Positions 16,307-28,463 of a DNA stretch of 64,000 nt are shown piece by piece (position 1 is the stretch's first letter; each line of letters opens with the position of its first letter). The position numbers and the translations under genes are program-made. The notes beneath the pieces are model-generated. The model was not told where the DNA came from, did not search any database, and was given only the letters and a program-made list of their open reading frames with translations. The DNA is from Bacteroides mediterraneensis. Its GTDB lineage: Bacteria > Bacteroidota > Bacteroidia > Bacteroidales > Bacteroidaceae. The stretch spans positions 472,322 to 536,321 of the forward strand of contig NZ_LT635783.1 in assembly GCF_900128455.1 (NCBI RefSeq), given 5' to 3'.

Positions 16307-18103
16307 TTATTCCGGCAGGGTAATGCCCATTTTCCGCATCAGGAAACAGGCATTCATGTTTTGTGCCACTCCTTCCCGCAGTTGGTAAGAGAAGGTCAGC
16401 TCGTTGTCCTTGATGTCGGCTTCGAAGCAGTAATTCCGGATTTCATCGGGGAACTGTTCGATGAGGCTGCCCAGCAGGAGGTCGTGGGTGGCGATGATGC
16501 CGTTGGCTTTCAGGCGCATGAACTGGCGAATCAGCTCGAAGGAGCCTTTCTGTTTGTCCAGCGAATTGGTGCCTTTCAGAATCTCGTCCAGAATGATGAA
16601 AAGCTGTTGGCCTTGGTTCAGCAGGTCGATGATGCGTTTCAGCCGTTTCAGCTCGGCGAAGAAATACGACTCGTTGTCGGACAGTGAGTCGGATGTGCGG
16701 AGGCTGGTAATCAGCTGATGGGGATAGAGCACCAGCTTGTCGCAACACACGGGAGCACCGATACAGGCCAGCAGGTAGTTTACCCCGATGGTACGCAGGT
16801 AGGTACTTTTTCCGGCCATGTTGGCACCGGTGATGATGAGGAAGAAGGGGCGCGACGGGAGAGTGGCGTCGTTTTTCACACATTGGGCAGGGGGCATGAG
16901 CGGATGTCCCATCCGGGTAGCCAGGAAACAGAATGGTTTCTCGGCCAGTTCGGGATAGGTATAAGCGGGGTGATTATAGGCAAAGGTGCCCAGCGAGCAG
17001 AGGGCATCCAGTTTTCCGATGGTTTCCAGCCAGCCGGTGATGTGCTGTCCGTAGCGGGCTTTCCATCGTTCGATGCGGACAATCTCCTGTAGCTGGAAGA
17101 AAAGACTTCCCTCCAGCAGGATGTACAGAAACTGGTTGTTGCGCAAGTCCAGCCGGTCGAGTTCCCTGGAGAGCTGTTGCAAGGCGTCAACGGGTGATTT
17201 GCCGTCCATATCCAACCGGTTCATCAGTTGTTGCAGGGCGGGGGCTTCCCACTGTTCCTTCTTGGCCAGCGCAATGAGTTGTGCATATCCGTTCAGGCTT
17301 TTCAGTTGTTTGCCGTAGGTTTCCTGCACGTAGGTAGCCCGTTTGACAATGCCGAAACTGAGAATCAGAAAAAGACCGAACGAGAGTCCCAGCCAGGTGA
17401 AGGAGGTCCATCCGGTCAGCGAAGTAATTAGGAGCAGCCCGTTGATAAGGGGGACTCCCCACGTAAGGGCTTTTACCCATCCGGCATGCAGGAATTGCGA
17501 CGGGCTCTGACTCCAAGCGCGTAATTTCTCTCCATCGGACGGTGTACCCTGATGCACGAGTCCCGTTACCCGGAACTGTTCCCGGAACAGGGGACGGCGA
17601 CTCATATCCTGTACCATTTGCTGGCGTACGCGGATGGCAGAAGGCTCACAAAGGTGGTGTTGCAGCCAGTAGGCCAGACAATCTTTCCCGAAAATGGTAC
17701 AGGTGCGGTTCATGGCCTGGAACAGGGAGTGGCGTCCGAACACGTCGAGGTCGAAGGTATAAGGATGTGACGGGTTGATGTAGGCTTTTCCGTCGTCGAA
17801 GCTGCTGTAGTCGCCGGAGAGCGCCTGTAATTCTTCTTCCTGGACACATGCCTCGGTTTCCAGCCATTTCTTCCGGTAGAAGAGCCGGCTGTGCAGTTTC
17901 ACGAAGATGAAAAAAGGGAGAAAGGTGAGGCAGATACTGGTTGTCAGCAATGCGGGCTGGTGGAAAAAACAATAGATTCCGGCCAGTCCGGCTACGAACA
18001 GCCCCACGCGGAGGGCGCTGACGCGTGCGATTTGTTGTTTGACTTTGCGTAGCTGACCTTCTGCCGAGGCCAGTCGTTCGTGGTAGTAGTTTTCAGGGTT
18101 CAT
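16307..18103 (-). CDS. Membrane-anchored MutS-family ATPase
   Basis: I place the start at the ATG at 18103 (598 residues, MNPENYYHERLAS); an in-frame extension to 18298 is rich in basic residues and unlikely. After a short coiled-coil-like start come two hydrophobic helices (residues about 30-70). A MutS core-like helical part and two more hydrophobic helices (about 240-285) follow. The C-terminal MutS ATPase has Walker A GANMAGKSTYLRT, the TSLRTSDSLSDNESYFFAELKRL segment, Walker B FIILDEILKGTN and the IIATHD switch. The mismatch-reading and connector domains of MutS1 are absent, so a role in mismatch repair is doubtful. It is a lone gene convergent with rubredoxin and divergent from the LacI gene. 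It is often labelled DNA mismatch repair protein, but its function is unknown. Confidence 0.82.
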   Translation of the reverse strand: MNPENYYHERLASAEGQLRKVKQQIARVSALRVGLFVAGLAGIYCFFHQPALLTTSICLTFLPFFIFVKLHSRLFYRKKWLETEACVQEEELQALSGDYSSFDDGKAYINPSHPYTFDLDVFGRHSLFQAMNRTCTIFGKDCLAYWLQHHLCEPSAIRVRQQMVQDMSRRPLFREQFRVTGLVHQGTPSDGEKLRAWSQSPSQFLHAGWVKALTWGVPLINGLLLITSLTGWTSFTWLGLSFGLFLILSFGIVKRATYVQETYGKQLKSLNGYAQLIALAKKEQWEAPALQQLMNRLDMDGKSPVDALQQLSRELDRLDLRNNQFLYILLEGSLFFQLQEIVRIERWKARYGQHITGWLETIGKLDALCSLGTFAYNHPAYTYPELAEKPFCFLATRMGHPLMPPAQCVKNDATLPSRPFFLIITGANMAGKSTYLRTIGVNYLLACIGAPVCCDKLVLYPHQLITSLRTSDSLSDNESYFFAELKRLKRIIDLLNQGQQLFIILDEILKGTNSLDKQKGSFELIRQFMRLKANGIIATHDLLLGSLIEQFPDEIRNYCFEADIKDNELTFSYQLREGVAQNMNACFLMRKMGITLPE

Positions 18104-18278
18104 ACGTCTGTATTTGTGTAAACACGGCAAAGGAACGAAAAAGTGTAAAATTGCGGCTGAAAAATCTGTTAAAAGGTTGAATCTGTTTGTGTTTTTCATG
18201 AATAAATGTCTTCTTTGCAAGGAAATCAAAATGTATTTATAAAAAGTGTGCGCGGTAACGCGTTTTCTTTTAGTGTAA

Positions 18279-18294
18279 ATGCGTGCTCGCACAC
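18279..18294. promoter_or_regulatory. Candidate operator of the LacI-type regulator
   Basis: TGCGTGCTCGCACACA is an inverted repeat with 6 of 7 pairs matching around TC, ending 22 bases before the regulator's ATG. A related GC-rich dyad lies at 18248-18264. LacI-family proteins bind such dyads, so autoregulation is plausible, but this is inference. Confidence 0.45.
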
Positions 18295-18316
18295 ACATTT
18301 TTTTGAGAACCTATCT

Positions 18317-19402
18317 ATGCAGAAGAACAAAAACATGCGGCTGACCGACATTGCCCGTCTGGCCAATGTGTCGGTGGGTACAGTCGACCGTGTGATTCAC
18401 AACCGGGGACGCGTTTCGGAAGAGAATATCCGTCGGGTGAAGGAAATCATGGAACAGGTGGGCTACAAGCCTAATCTGATTGCCCGTTCGCTGGCTGTCA
18501 AAAAGCCTTGCCACGTGGTAGCCTTGATTCCGGACTTCCGGGCGGGCGACTATTGGAGCGCCATGGAATATGGTATCCGCCGGGCGGAGGAAGAGCTGGA
18601 GAGCTATGGAGTGAAGGTCACGGTACTGACTTTCGACCAATACAGCGAAAGCAGTTTCGAGGAGACGGCCTCCCGTTTGCTGAACCTGCCGGAGGCGGTG
18701 GACGGCGTGGTGGTGGGAACCCTGTTCAAGGAGGCGGTCATCCGTCTGTCGGCTTTGCTCGATGCGCGTGAAGTCCCGTATGTATATGTGGATTCGGACA
18801 TCGAGGAACAGCATCGGCTGGCATATTACGGTACGGATTCCGTAGCTGGCGGTGAAATCGGAGCCCGGATGCTGTTGGCTTCCATGGCCTTTCAGGGCGA
18901 TATCCTGGTGGCCCGGATTCAGCACGGGAAAGGCGGACTTTCCACACAGGGAGAGAAACGTTATCTTGGTTTCCGGCGTTACCTGGCGCAGCAATGTTGC
19001 TCCATGCCGCTGCGGGAGGTGGATTTATGGATAGGGGATGAGGCACACAACAGGCAGGTGCTCGACGAGGCTTTCCGGCATTATCCGGACATCCGTGGAG
19101 CGGTGACATTCAATTCTTCCTGCTACATTCTCGGTGAATACCTGGAAAAACAGGGCCGGAAAGACATCCGGCTGGTGGGATATGATTTGATTGACCCGAA
19201 CGTGAGGCTGCTGAACGAAGGTTATGTGCAGGCACTGATTGCCCAGCGTCCGGAGTTGCAGGGCTACAATGGGGTGAAGGCGCTGAGCCGGCTGCTCCTT
19301 TTCGATGAACGCCCGCCCGTGGTGAACCTGTTGCCGATAGATATTTTGTTGAAAGAGAATTATCAGTTTTATAATAAAGTATCGAATTTATTGCTAATCT
19401 AA
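18317..19402 (+). CDS. LacI-family transcriptional regulator of the glucuronate/mannonate operon
   Basis: From the ATG at 18317 the protein has 361 residues; an in-frame ATG at 18206 would add 37 residues before the DNA-binding domain and is rejected. The N-terminus MRLTDIARLANVSVGTVDRV is the LacI helix-turn-helix, followed by NRGRVSEENIRRV and the hinge SLAVKKP. The rest is a periplasmic-binding-protein fold (VVALIPDFRAGDYWSAMEYG; YVDSDIEEQHRLAYYGTDS) for a sugar effector. Its stop is five bases before the mannonate oxidoreductase gene, so the regulator is cotranscribed with uxuB and uxuA. The effector is probably a hexuronate or its catabolic product. Confidence 0.88.
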   Translation: MQKNKNMRLTDIARLANVSVGTVDRVIHNRGRVSEENIRRVKEIMEQVGYKPNLIARSLAVKKPCHVVALIPDFRAGDYWSAMEYGIRRAEEELESYGVKVTVLTFDQYSESSFEETASRLLNLPEAVDGVVVGTLFKEAVIRLSALLDAREVPYVYVDSDIEEQHRLAYYGTDSVAGGEIGARMLLASMAFQGDILVARIQHGKGGLSTQGEKRYLGFRRYLAQQCCSMPLREVDLWIGDEAHNRQVLDEAFRHYPDIRGAVTFNSSCYILGEYLEKQGRKDIRLVGYDLIDPNVRLLNEGYVQALIAQRPELQGYNGVKALSRLLLFDERPPVVNLLPIDILLKENYQFYNKVSNLLLI

Positions 19403-19407
19403 TTATT

Positions 19408-20223
19408 ATGGCAAACGAATTATTTAATGTAGACGGCAAGGTAGTCGTCATGACCGGGGGAGCCGGTGTGTTGGGAAAAGGTATTTCCAAGTATTTGGCT
19501 GCACAAGGTGCAAAAATGGTCATCCTCGACCGTAGTGAAGAAGCGGGAAAAGCATTGGTCGCAGAAATTGTGGCACAGGGTCACGAAGCTACTTTCTGGT
19601 ACACAGATGTGATGCAGAAGGAAGTGCTGGAACAGAACAAGAAAGACATTCTGGAAAAGTATGGCCGCATTGACGTGTTGCTGAACGCAGCGGGTGGAAA
19701 CATGGCTGGTGCCACTATCGCTCCAGACAAGACTTTCTTCGACTTGCAGATTGATGCGTTCAAGAAGGTGGTCGACCTGAACCTCTTCGGTACGGTATTG
19801 CCGACCATGGTTTTTGCCGATGTCATGGTGAAACAGAAAAAAGGAGCTATCGTGAACTTCTGTTCTGAGTCTGCCCTTCGCCCGCTGACCCGTGTGGTAG
19901 GTTACGGGGCTGCCAAGGCTGCCATTGCCAACTTCACGAAATACATGGCTGGCGAACTGGCCATCAAGTTCGGCGACGGCTTGCGCGTGAACGCCATTGC
20001 TCCGGGATTCTTCCTGACCGAACAGAACCGTACGTTGCTGACTAATCCGGACGGTTCACTGACCGACCGTTCCAGAACGATTCTGGCTCACACTCCGTTC
20101 GGACGTTTCGGTGAACCGGAAGACCTGTATGGTACCATCCACTACCTTATCAGCGATGCATCCAGTTTCGTGACGGGTACGGTAGCCGTCATCGATGGTG
20201 GTTTTGATGCTTTCTCTATTTAA
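19408..20223 (+). CDS. uxuB: SDR-family D-mannonate oxidoreductase (fructuronate reductase)
   Basis: The 271-residue protein is a short-chain dehydrogenase. It has the NAD(P)-binding motif MTGGAGVLGKG, the NAAGG motif, a Ser in FCSESALRP, and the catalytic YGAAK. The C-terminal segment INAIAPGFFLTEQNRTLL and the SDASSFVTGTVAVIDGGF end are typical of the class. In Bacteroidetes this SDR type replaces the classical UxuB and reduces D-fructuronate to D-mannonate in glucuronate breakdown. The gene is five bases after the LacI regulator and 30 bases before mannonate dehydratase, and this neighbourhood is the main reason for the specific assignment. Confidence 0.85.
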   Translation: MANELFNVDGKVVVMTGGAGVLGKGISKYLAAQGAKMVILDRSEEAGKALVAEIVAQGHEATFWYTDVMQKEVLEQNKKDILEKYGRIDVLLNAAGGNMAGATIAPDKTFFDLQIDAFKKVVDLNLFGTVLPTMVFADVMVKQKKGAIVNFCSESALRPLTRVVGYGAAKAAIANFTKYMAGELAIKFGDGLRVNAIAPGFFLTEQNRTLLTNPDGSLTDRSRTILAHTPFGRFGEPEDLYGTIHYLISDASSFVTGTVAVIDGGFDAFSI

Positions 20224-20253
20224 TCGAGTACGAACCTTAAAAAAAGAAACGTT

Positions 20254-21432
20254 ATGTATTTATGTGAACAAACTTGGCGCTGGTATGGTCCGAACGACCC
20301 GGTGTCTTTGTGGGACATCAAGCAGGCCGGTGCCACGGGCATCGTCAATGCCTTGCATCACATTCCGAACGGTGAAGTGTGGACGGTAGAGGAAATCATG
20401 AAACGCAAGCAGATGATTGAGGAAGTCGGCTTGAAGTGGAGTGTGGTAGAAAGTGTGCCGGTACACGAACATATCAAGACGCAGACCGGCGATTTCATGA
20501 AATATATCGAGAACTACAAGGAAAGCCTGCGTAATCTGGCCAAATGCGGCATCTATATTGTGACCTACAACTTCATGCCGGTGCTCGACTGGACCCGTAC
20601 GGACTTGGCTTATACCATGCCCGACGGTTCCAAGGCTTTGCGCTTTGAACGGGCGGCCTTCGTGGCTTTCGACCTCTTTATCCTGAAACGTCCGGGAGCA
20701 GAGAAGGATTATACCGAGGAAGAAAAAGCTAAGGCCAAGGCACGTTATGAGCAGATGGATGAAGAAGAAATCCACCGCCTGACCCGCAACATGATTGCCG
20801 GACTGCCGGGTTCGGAAGAGAGCTTCACACTGGAACAGTTCCAGCATGAACTGGACCGTTACAAGGACATCGATGCCGAAAAGCTGCGTGCCAACCTGAT
20901 TTTCTTCTTGAAACAGATTTGTCCGGTAGCCGATGAGGTAGGGGTGAAACTGGTCATCCATCCGGACGACCCGCCACAGACGATTCTGGGCTTGCCGCGT
21001 ATCATGAGTACGGAAGAGGATTTCCGCAAGCTGGTGGAAGCCGTGCCGAACGAGTCCAATGGTTTGTGTCTTTGCACGGGTTCGCTGGGCGTCAGTGCCA
21101 AGAACGACCTGGCCGGCATGATGGAGCGCTGGGGCGACCGCATCAATTTCGTACACTTGCGCAGCACACAGCGTGATGCCGAAGGCAACTTCTTCGAAGC
21201 CAACCACCTGGAGGGTGATGTGGACATGTATCACGTGATGAAGAACTTCCTGCTCATGCAGCAGCGCCGCAAGGTCTCAATCCCGATGCGTCCGGACCAC
21301 GGCCATCAGATGATTGACGACTTGAAGAAGAAAACCAATCCGGGTTACTCTTGCCTGGGCCGCCTGAGAGGACTGGCCGAACTGAGAGGACTGGAAATGG
21401 GTATCGCCAAGTCGATGGAAGAAAAGAACTGA
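20254..21432 (+). CDS. uxuA: Mannonate dehydratase
   Basis: The 392-residue protein opens with [19 protein letters not shown] and [18 protein letters not shown], the typical UxuA start. It continues with [69 protein letters not shown] and RPDHGHQM. His, Cys and Asp in these motifs bind the metal in this xylose-isomerase-like TIM barrel. The enzyme dehydrates D-mannonate to 2-keto-3-deoxygluconate, the step after the SDR reductase just upstream. It is the last gene of the operon and is followed by a clear terminator. Confidence 0.97.
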   Translation: MYLCEQTWRWYGPNDPVSLWDIKQAGATGIVNALHHIPNGEVWTVEEIMKRKQMIEEVGLKWSVVESVPVHEHIKTQTGDFMKYIENYKESLRNLAKCGIYIVTYNFMPVLDWTRTDLAYTMPDGSKALRFERAAFVAFDLFILKRPGAEKDYTEEEKAKAKARYEQMDEEEIHRLTRNMIAGLPGSEESFTLEQFQHELDRYKDIDAEKLRANLIFFLKQICPVADEVGVKLVIHPDDPPQTILGLPRIMSTEEDFRKLVEAVPNESNGLCLCTGSLGVSAKNDLAGMMERWGDRINFVHLRSTQRDAEGNFFEANHLEGDVDMYHVMKNFLLMQQRRKVSIPMRPDHGHQMIDDLKKKTNPGYSCLGRLRGLAELRGLEMGIAKSMEEKN

Positions 21433-21468
21433 TAAATCAGCTGACCGCTGAGGGTGTATAAATGAAGA

Positions 21469-21512
21469 AAATGGTTCATGGAGGAGAGAATCCGTTCATG
21501 GACCATTTTTTT
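21469..21512 (+). terminator. Intrinsic terminator of the uxuB-uxuA operon
   Basis: AATGGTTCATG pairs with CATGGACCATT (one G-T pair) and is followed by seven T. It starts 37 bases after the uxuA stop. Confidence 0.88.
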
Positions 21513-21606
21513 GTGCTTCTTAATGGAGGAAGGGGGCATTTTGTTTTCTAAATAAAAAGAGAGGGAAAGGTTAGTCTGGTTTGAGGGATACATCCTTTTG
21601 TCTTTT

Positions 21607-21694
21607 ACGTTTCGCAGGGCCGAACCGTACGTTTTCCAGTCCGGAAACATACGGCTCCCGGTGCGGAAACGTATGTTTCCGGGTTGGGGAGCGT
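21607..21694. repeat. Tandem array of four 22-bp palindromic units (array 1)
   Basis: Four units of exactly 22 bases (21607-21628, 21629-21650, 21651-21672, 21673-21694) follow the pattern ACGTTTYCC, 4-6 variable bases, GGAAACGT. The arms are conserved with some drift, while the middle bases differ between units. The junction between units reads like GGAAACGTACGTTTCC. The array lies between two facing terminators, after uxuA and after the beta-galactosidase gene. A matching array is at 55744-55831. No open frame uses it. It could be an array of protein-binding sites or a string of small hairpins. Confidence 0.75.
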
Positions 21695-21782
21695 AGAAAC
21701 CGATGAGGGGTTTCCACATGATTTCTAGGACATTTAGGACTTCTTGTGCAGGCTGAGCAGGTGTAACAGTTAGAAATGAAGC

Positions 21783-21818
21783 AAAAAAAACGCCCCGACC
21801 GGGAAGGGTCGGAGCGTT
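21783..21818 (-). terminator. Intrinsic terminator of the transglycosylase/beta-galactosidase operon
   Basis: On the minus strand AACGCTCCGACC pairs with GGTCGGGGCGTT around CTTCCC and is followed by a run of eight T (two belonging to the stem end). It is 28 bases after the GH2 stop. Confidence 0.9.
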
Positions 21819-21845
21819 ACAGTCATAAACTATAAGGTTCAGGGT

Positions 21846-24965
<3,120 letters not shown>

Positions 24966-24989
24966 TTATATTAGAATAATAATGATTTC

Positions 24990-25958
24990 TTATTCCACCA
25001 CCCACGCCGGATTGTGCGGGAGGATGACTCTTGGGTTGTAATACATCTCCGTCTGGTCGGGGATACGGATGAGGTATTCCTTTCCGTTATGGTTGGGAAG
25101 GGAGGTTCCCCGGAGCCAGGGGTTCATGCTTTTCAGCAGGCTGAAGTTGATGCCTTGTCCTTTGGCAAAGCGGGCCAGGTCGTCAATGTCTTCGGTCACT
25201 TTGACGGTCCGAAAAGGAATCGGAGGATACAAATCGCTGGAGCGCAGGTGGAAACCGAATTGTTTCGGGTCGGTCAGCAGCATTTTGGCAGCCAGGATAC
25301 GGTACACATAGCGCGAGGTTTCCTCCACGAGATAAAGGTCGAGGGCATTGTCGGTGTATTGTCTGTCTTGTTGCTGGCTGATTCTTCCCTGTCCGGCATT
25401 GTAGGAAGCGGCCACGGTTTCCCAGTTGCCGAACTTGCGGTAAGCCTGTTTCAGGTATTTGCAGGCAGCTACGGTGGATTTCTCCACGTCGTAGCGTTCG
25501 TCCACGTGGTGGTTCACTTCCAGGTCGAAATCGCGGGCGGTGCCGCTCATGAACTGCCACAGTCCGGCGGCTCCGGCTCCCGAACGGGCCAGCGGATTGA
25601 CGTTGCTTTCAATGACCATCAGGTATTTGAAGTCATCGGGAACCCCTTGTTCCTTCAGGATGGGTTCAATGATAGGGAAATAGCGGTTGGCCCGCTTGAT
25701 GATTTGCAGCGAAGTGCTGTGCATGTAAGTGAACGCCATCAGCTCCCGGTCCATGCGTTCGCGCCGGTCATAGCGCGTCAGGTCGATGTCGATGCCGCAG
25801 AAATTAATGCTTTTGGGGACTTCGATGCAGCTGTAGGTCGGGGACGAGGCTGTTTCTGTCTGTGCAGTGCAGGAGGTGGAAAACCCGGGTAACAAAAAAC
25901 CGGTTACAAATAGGGCGGTTGTAAGTGATAAAGTGTATAAGTGTTTTGTTAATTTCAT
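24990..25958 (-). CDS. Lytic transglycosylase (SLT/MltD-like) with C-terminal LysM-like region
   Basis: The protein has 322 residues from the ATG at 25958; a TTG two codons upstream is in frame but less likely. It carries an N-terminal hydrophobic signal, with a possible lipobox-like GFSTSC. The SLT goose-type domain has the catalytic Glu in YLMVIESNVNPLARSGAGA, followed by GLWQFMSGTARDFDL, DERYDVEKSTVAACKYLKQ and ETVAASYNAGQGRI. The last ~80 residues (KVTEDIDDLARFAKG to YLIRIP) resemble a LysM peptidoglycan-binding module. It cleaves peptidoglycan glycan strands with 1,6-anhydro ends. It is the first gene of a two-gene unit with the GH2 beta-galactosidase. Confidence 0.9.
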   Translation of the reverse strand: MKLTKHLYTLSLTTALFVTGFLLPGFSTSCTAQTETASSPTYSCIEVPKSINFCGIDIDLTRYDRRERMDRELMAFTYMHSTSLQIIKRANRYFPIIEPILKEQGVPDDFKYLMVIESNVNPLARSGAGAAGLWQFMSGTARDFDLEVNHHVDERYDVEKSTVAACKYLKQAYRKFGNWETVAASYNAGQGRISQQQDRQYTDNALDLYLVEETSRYVYRILAAKMLLTDPKQFGFHLRSSDLYPPIPFRTVKVTEDIDDLARFAKGQGINFSLLKSMNPWLRGTSLPNHNGKEYLIRIPDQTEMYYNPRVILPHNPAWVVE

Positions 25959-26248
25959 ATTCAAGGCTTTCTTGTAACTGTCGGTCTTTTGTGAATCTGT
26001 GGCAAAATAAGGACTTATTTATGTAAGTCAGGGGTATAATTTAGGCAAAAGTCAAGTAAAAATCGTTCAAAACTGGTTTGAGTCTACTTAATTCCCCGTT
26101 TGGCTATGCATATGTTGTGCTATTTTGAGCCTTTAGGGCACAAAAAATCAACAGCTCTTTGTTTAAAAATCGCTCTAAAATACGAAATAAACTTTTGGGA
26201 AACGCTACCTTTTTAATTTATTTCACAAAATTGCAGTTCTCTGAAAGT

Positions 26249-26716
26249 TCATTCTTCCATGCTGAAACTTTTCAGGATGGTCTCTGGAATTTTGTCATTT
26301 TCCTGGCGGTATACAATGGAAATATAGAAGCCGCAGCTTCCGTCTTTGGCCAGCAGGTAGCAATAGACGCATTTTTCTTCTTCGCAATTCCCTTTGAGCT
26401 GCACGCCGTGAAACTGTGGCAGCTCAAAAGGTTGCACTTCGCTTTGTGAGGTCACTTCATCGTCTGTGGCGATGGCTTTCAGTTCTTGTCCCAATTCTTC
26501 TTTTTTCATGCCTTCTCCTTCCAGCAGCTGGATGGTGAGGTAGTAGGTGTCGTTCCCGGCCAGATAGCCTTCGGAAGAATCATCTTCCACGGTGAGGTCG
26601 GACGGAGCCTTGAAGGATACTCCATACGAATCCCATCGGGTGGTTTTCAACTGTTGTGCGACTGCCGGAACGGCTACGGTAAAGAATGCAATCAGGATAA
26701 AGAATAACTGTTTCAT
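26249..26716 (-). CDS. Small secreted protein of unknown function
   Basis: This 155-residue protein has a signal peptide (FFTVAVPAVAQ) and a compact mature part with two nearby Cys in EEEKCVYCYLL and another in GSCGFYIS. It resembles small periplasmic proteins that Bacteroides genomes annotate only as hypothetical. I recognise no family. Its start overlaps the stop of the DUF2007 gene by four bases (ATGA), so the two are translationally coupled. No enzyme motif is seen. Confidence 0.75.
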   Translation of the reverse strand: MKQLFFILIAFFTVAVPAVAQQLKTTRWDSYGVSFKAPSDLTVEDDSSEGYLAGNDTYYLTIQLLEGEGMKKEELGQELKAIATDDEVTSQSEVQPFELPQFHGVQLKGNCEEEKCVYCYLLAKDGSCGFYISIVYRQENDKIPETILKSFSMEE

Positions 26717-26943
26717 GCTTTTCGTTCTGCTACTACTTTTCGTGCGTAAACTTCTTCTTCCTTATTAACCAGTACACAGACGTGTCCTCCCATATTGGCA
26801 TAAGGAGAAGTGACAGCTGACAATGTTTCGTCTTTTAGCATGGCGTCCACGCCGGCTGATCTCAACAAGCCCTTTACCAATTCAGCTTCCCAGAGGTCTC
26901 CTCTGAAAACTTCAATCAATGAATCGTAATCTTTCGCTTCCAT
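26713..26943 (-). CDS. DUF2007-like putative signal-transducing protein
   Basis: The 76-residue protein has the pattern of DUF2007 (VFRGDLWEAELVKGLLRSAGVDAMLKDE, then a short hairpin with VCVLVNKEEEVYARKVV). This family has a small ferredoxin-like fold and no known biochemical role; the name signal-transducing rests on homology only. It is the first gene of a coupled pair with a small secreted protein. A TATCTTTG -7 box (27001-27008, minus strand) lies 58 bases upstream. Confidence 0.8.
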   Translation of the reverse strand: MEAKDYDSLIEVFRGDLWEAELVKGLLRSAGVDAMLKDETLSAVTSPYANMGGHVCVLVNKEEEVYARKVVAERKA

Positions 26944-27000
26944 AGTCTTTTGTTTTAAGGGTTAATAATTAGAAGTTTGTTTCTCTCATATATTCTATGT

Positions 27001-27008
27001 CAAAGATA
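27001..27008 (-). promoter_or_regulatory. Candidate -7 box of the DUF2007 gene pair
   Basis: The minus strand reads TATCTTTG. The -33 region has no good TTTG at 19-21 bases. Confidence 0.4.
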
Positions 27009-27081
27009 ACAAACTTTCGGGAATAAACATGCTTTCGGGCATATATTTCTTTGGCAGTGACGATTATTTCCTTCTGATTGT

Positions 27082-27111
27082 TTTGGATATCTGCCTGAAA
27101 TTGTATTTTTG
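27082..27111 (+). promoter_or_regulatory. Promoter of proA
   Basis: TTTG (27082-27085), an 18-base spacer and TATTTTTG (27104-27111) form a near-ideal Bacteroides promoter, putting the start about 15 bases before the ATG. Confidence 0.6.
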
Positions 27112-27131
27112 CGATAAACTGTAATCTGAAA

Positions 27132-28391
27132 ATGGTGAAAATGAATCTGAATGAAATATTTCAATCCGTTCGGGCTGCATCCCGTAAACTGGCAATGTGG
27201 GATGTGGAAACGGTGAATGCACTTTTGTGTGCGGTGGCCGACAAGATAGAGGAGCAAACAGACAGCCTCCTGGAGGCCAATCGGGAGGACTTGCTGCGGA
27301 TGGAAGTTTCCAATCCGAAGTATGACCGTCTGAAGTTGACGAAGGAACGGTTGTCGGGGATTGCGGCCGACATGCGTCAGGTGGCTGCACTTCCTTCCCC
27401 GCTGGGGCGTGTCCTGGAGAGTTATACGGTGCCGAGCGGGCTGCGGCTGAAAAAGGTGAGTGTGCCTTTCGGCGTAATCGGGGTGATTTATGAAGCCCGT
27501 CCGAATGTGAGTTTCGATGTGTTTGCGCTGTGCCTGAAAAGTGGGAACGCTGCTATCCTGAAAGGAGGGAGTGATGCGGATGCTTCCAACCGGGCTATCG
27601 TGCAGCTCATCCAGGAAGTGCTGGAGGAGTTCGGGGCAGACCCGCACGTGGTGGAGCTGCTTCCTTCGAGCCGGGAGGCTACGGCGGCATTGTTGCATGC
27701 CGAAGGATGGGTGGACTTGATTATCCCCCGTGGAAGCAGTAACCTGATTCGGTATGTGCGTGAGGAAGCCACCGTGCCGGTCATTGAAACGGGGGCCGGC
27801 ATCTGTCATACGTATTTTGACAAGGCGGGCGATCTGGCCAAGGGAGCGGCTATTGTCCACAATGCCAAGACGCGCCGGGTAAGTGTCTGCAATGCCCTCG
27901 ACTGTCTGCTTGTGCATCGGGCACGGCTGGCCGACTTGCCGGACCTGTGCGCACCGTTGCAGGAAAGCCGGGTGATACTGTATGCCGATGAGCCGGCTTA
28001 TGAGGCTTTGTCGGGGCGGTATCCGGTGGAATGGCTTCGTCCTGCCACGCCGGAGAGTTACGGTACGGAGTTCCTGGACTACAAGATGGCCATCAAGACG
28101 GTGGAGGATGTTGCGGAAGCTGTATCGCATATTTATGCATACGGGTCCGGACACAGTGAATGTATCGTAACGGAAGATAAAGAAGCGGCCGACTTCTTTA
28201 CGCGGGCAGTGGATGCAGCCTGTGTGTATGTCAATGCGCCGACTTCCTTTACCGATGGAGCTCAGTTTGGTTTGGGGGCCGAAATCGGAATCAGTACCCA
28301 GAAACTGCATGCCCGTGGCCCGATGGGATTACGGGAGATGACTACCTATAAATGGATTGTGGAAGGCGACGGACAGATTCGAAAAAAATGA
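27132..28391 (+). CDS. proA: Glutamate-5-semialdehyde dehydrogenase (gamma-glutamyl phosphate reductase)
   Basis: The 419-residue protein is a full-length ProA. Features are the helical start, [35 protein letters not shown], the catalytic Cys in [35 protein letters not shown] and the C-terminal [23 protein letters not shown]. It reduces gamma-glutamyl phosphate with NADPH in proline synthesis. An internal ATG at 27141 is a possible alternative start. The usual partner proB is not adjacent in this window. The next gene is an arginine-pathway carbamoyltransferase 72 bases downstream with its own -7 box, so the region joins proline and arginine synthesis. Confidence 0.96.
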   Translation: MVKMNLNEIFQSVRAASRKLAMWDVETVNALLCAVADKIEEQTDSLLEANREDLLRMEVSNPKYDRLKLTKERLSGIAADMRQVAALPSPLGRVLESYTVPSGLRLKKVSVPFGVIGVIYEARPNVSFDVFALCLKSGNAAILKGGSDADASNRAIVQLIQEVLEEFGADPHVVELLPSSREATAALLHAEGWVDLIIPRGSSNLIRYVREEATVPVIETGAGICHTYFDKAGDLAKGAAIVHNAKTRRVSVCNALDCLLVHRARLADLPDLCAPLQESRVILYADEPAYEALSGRYPVEWLRPATPESYGTEFLDYKMAIKTVEDVAEAVSHIYAYGSGHSECIVTEDKEAADFFTRAVDAACVYVNAPTSFTDGAQFGLGAEIGISTQKLHARGPMGLREMTTYKWIVEGDGQIRKK

Positions 28392-28422
28392 ATAAAAGAG
28401 AGATGGTATTGTATTTTTATAG

Positions 28423-28430
28423 TATATTTG
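28423..28430 (+). promoter_or_regulatory. Candidate -7 box of argF'
   Basis: TATATTTG, 33 bases upstream of the ATG at 28464. A TTG upstream is only 11 bases away, so the -33 element is unclear. Confidence 0.4.
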
Positions 28431-28463
28431 CGAGGAAAAATAAATTTATATACACTTTTACGT

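Noticed and set aside
18104..18298. N-terminal extension of the MutS-like protein
   Set aside because: The added residues are basic and unlike the family; MNPENYYHERLAS is a natural start.
18206..18316. N-terminal extension of the LacI regulator
   Set aside because: It would add 37 non-conserved residues before the helix-turn-helix and cover the candidate operator.
21607..21694. CRISPR array
   Set aside because: Variable segments are only 4-6 bases and the repeats are palindromic at a 22-bp period, with no cas genes; this is not CRISPR architecture.
26017..26248. Possible small gene or RNA between the transglycosylase start and the gene at 26249
   Set aside because: The stretch is AT-rich with no ribosome-binding site, conserved frame, hairpin terminator or complete promoter.
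27000..28310. 436-codon frame antisense to proA
   Set aside because: ProA on the plus strand is certain; the antisense product has no signal, motif or family resemblance.
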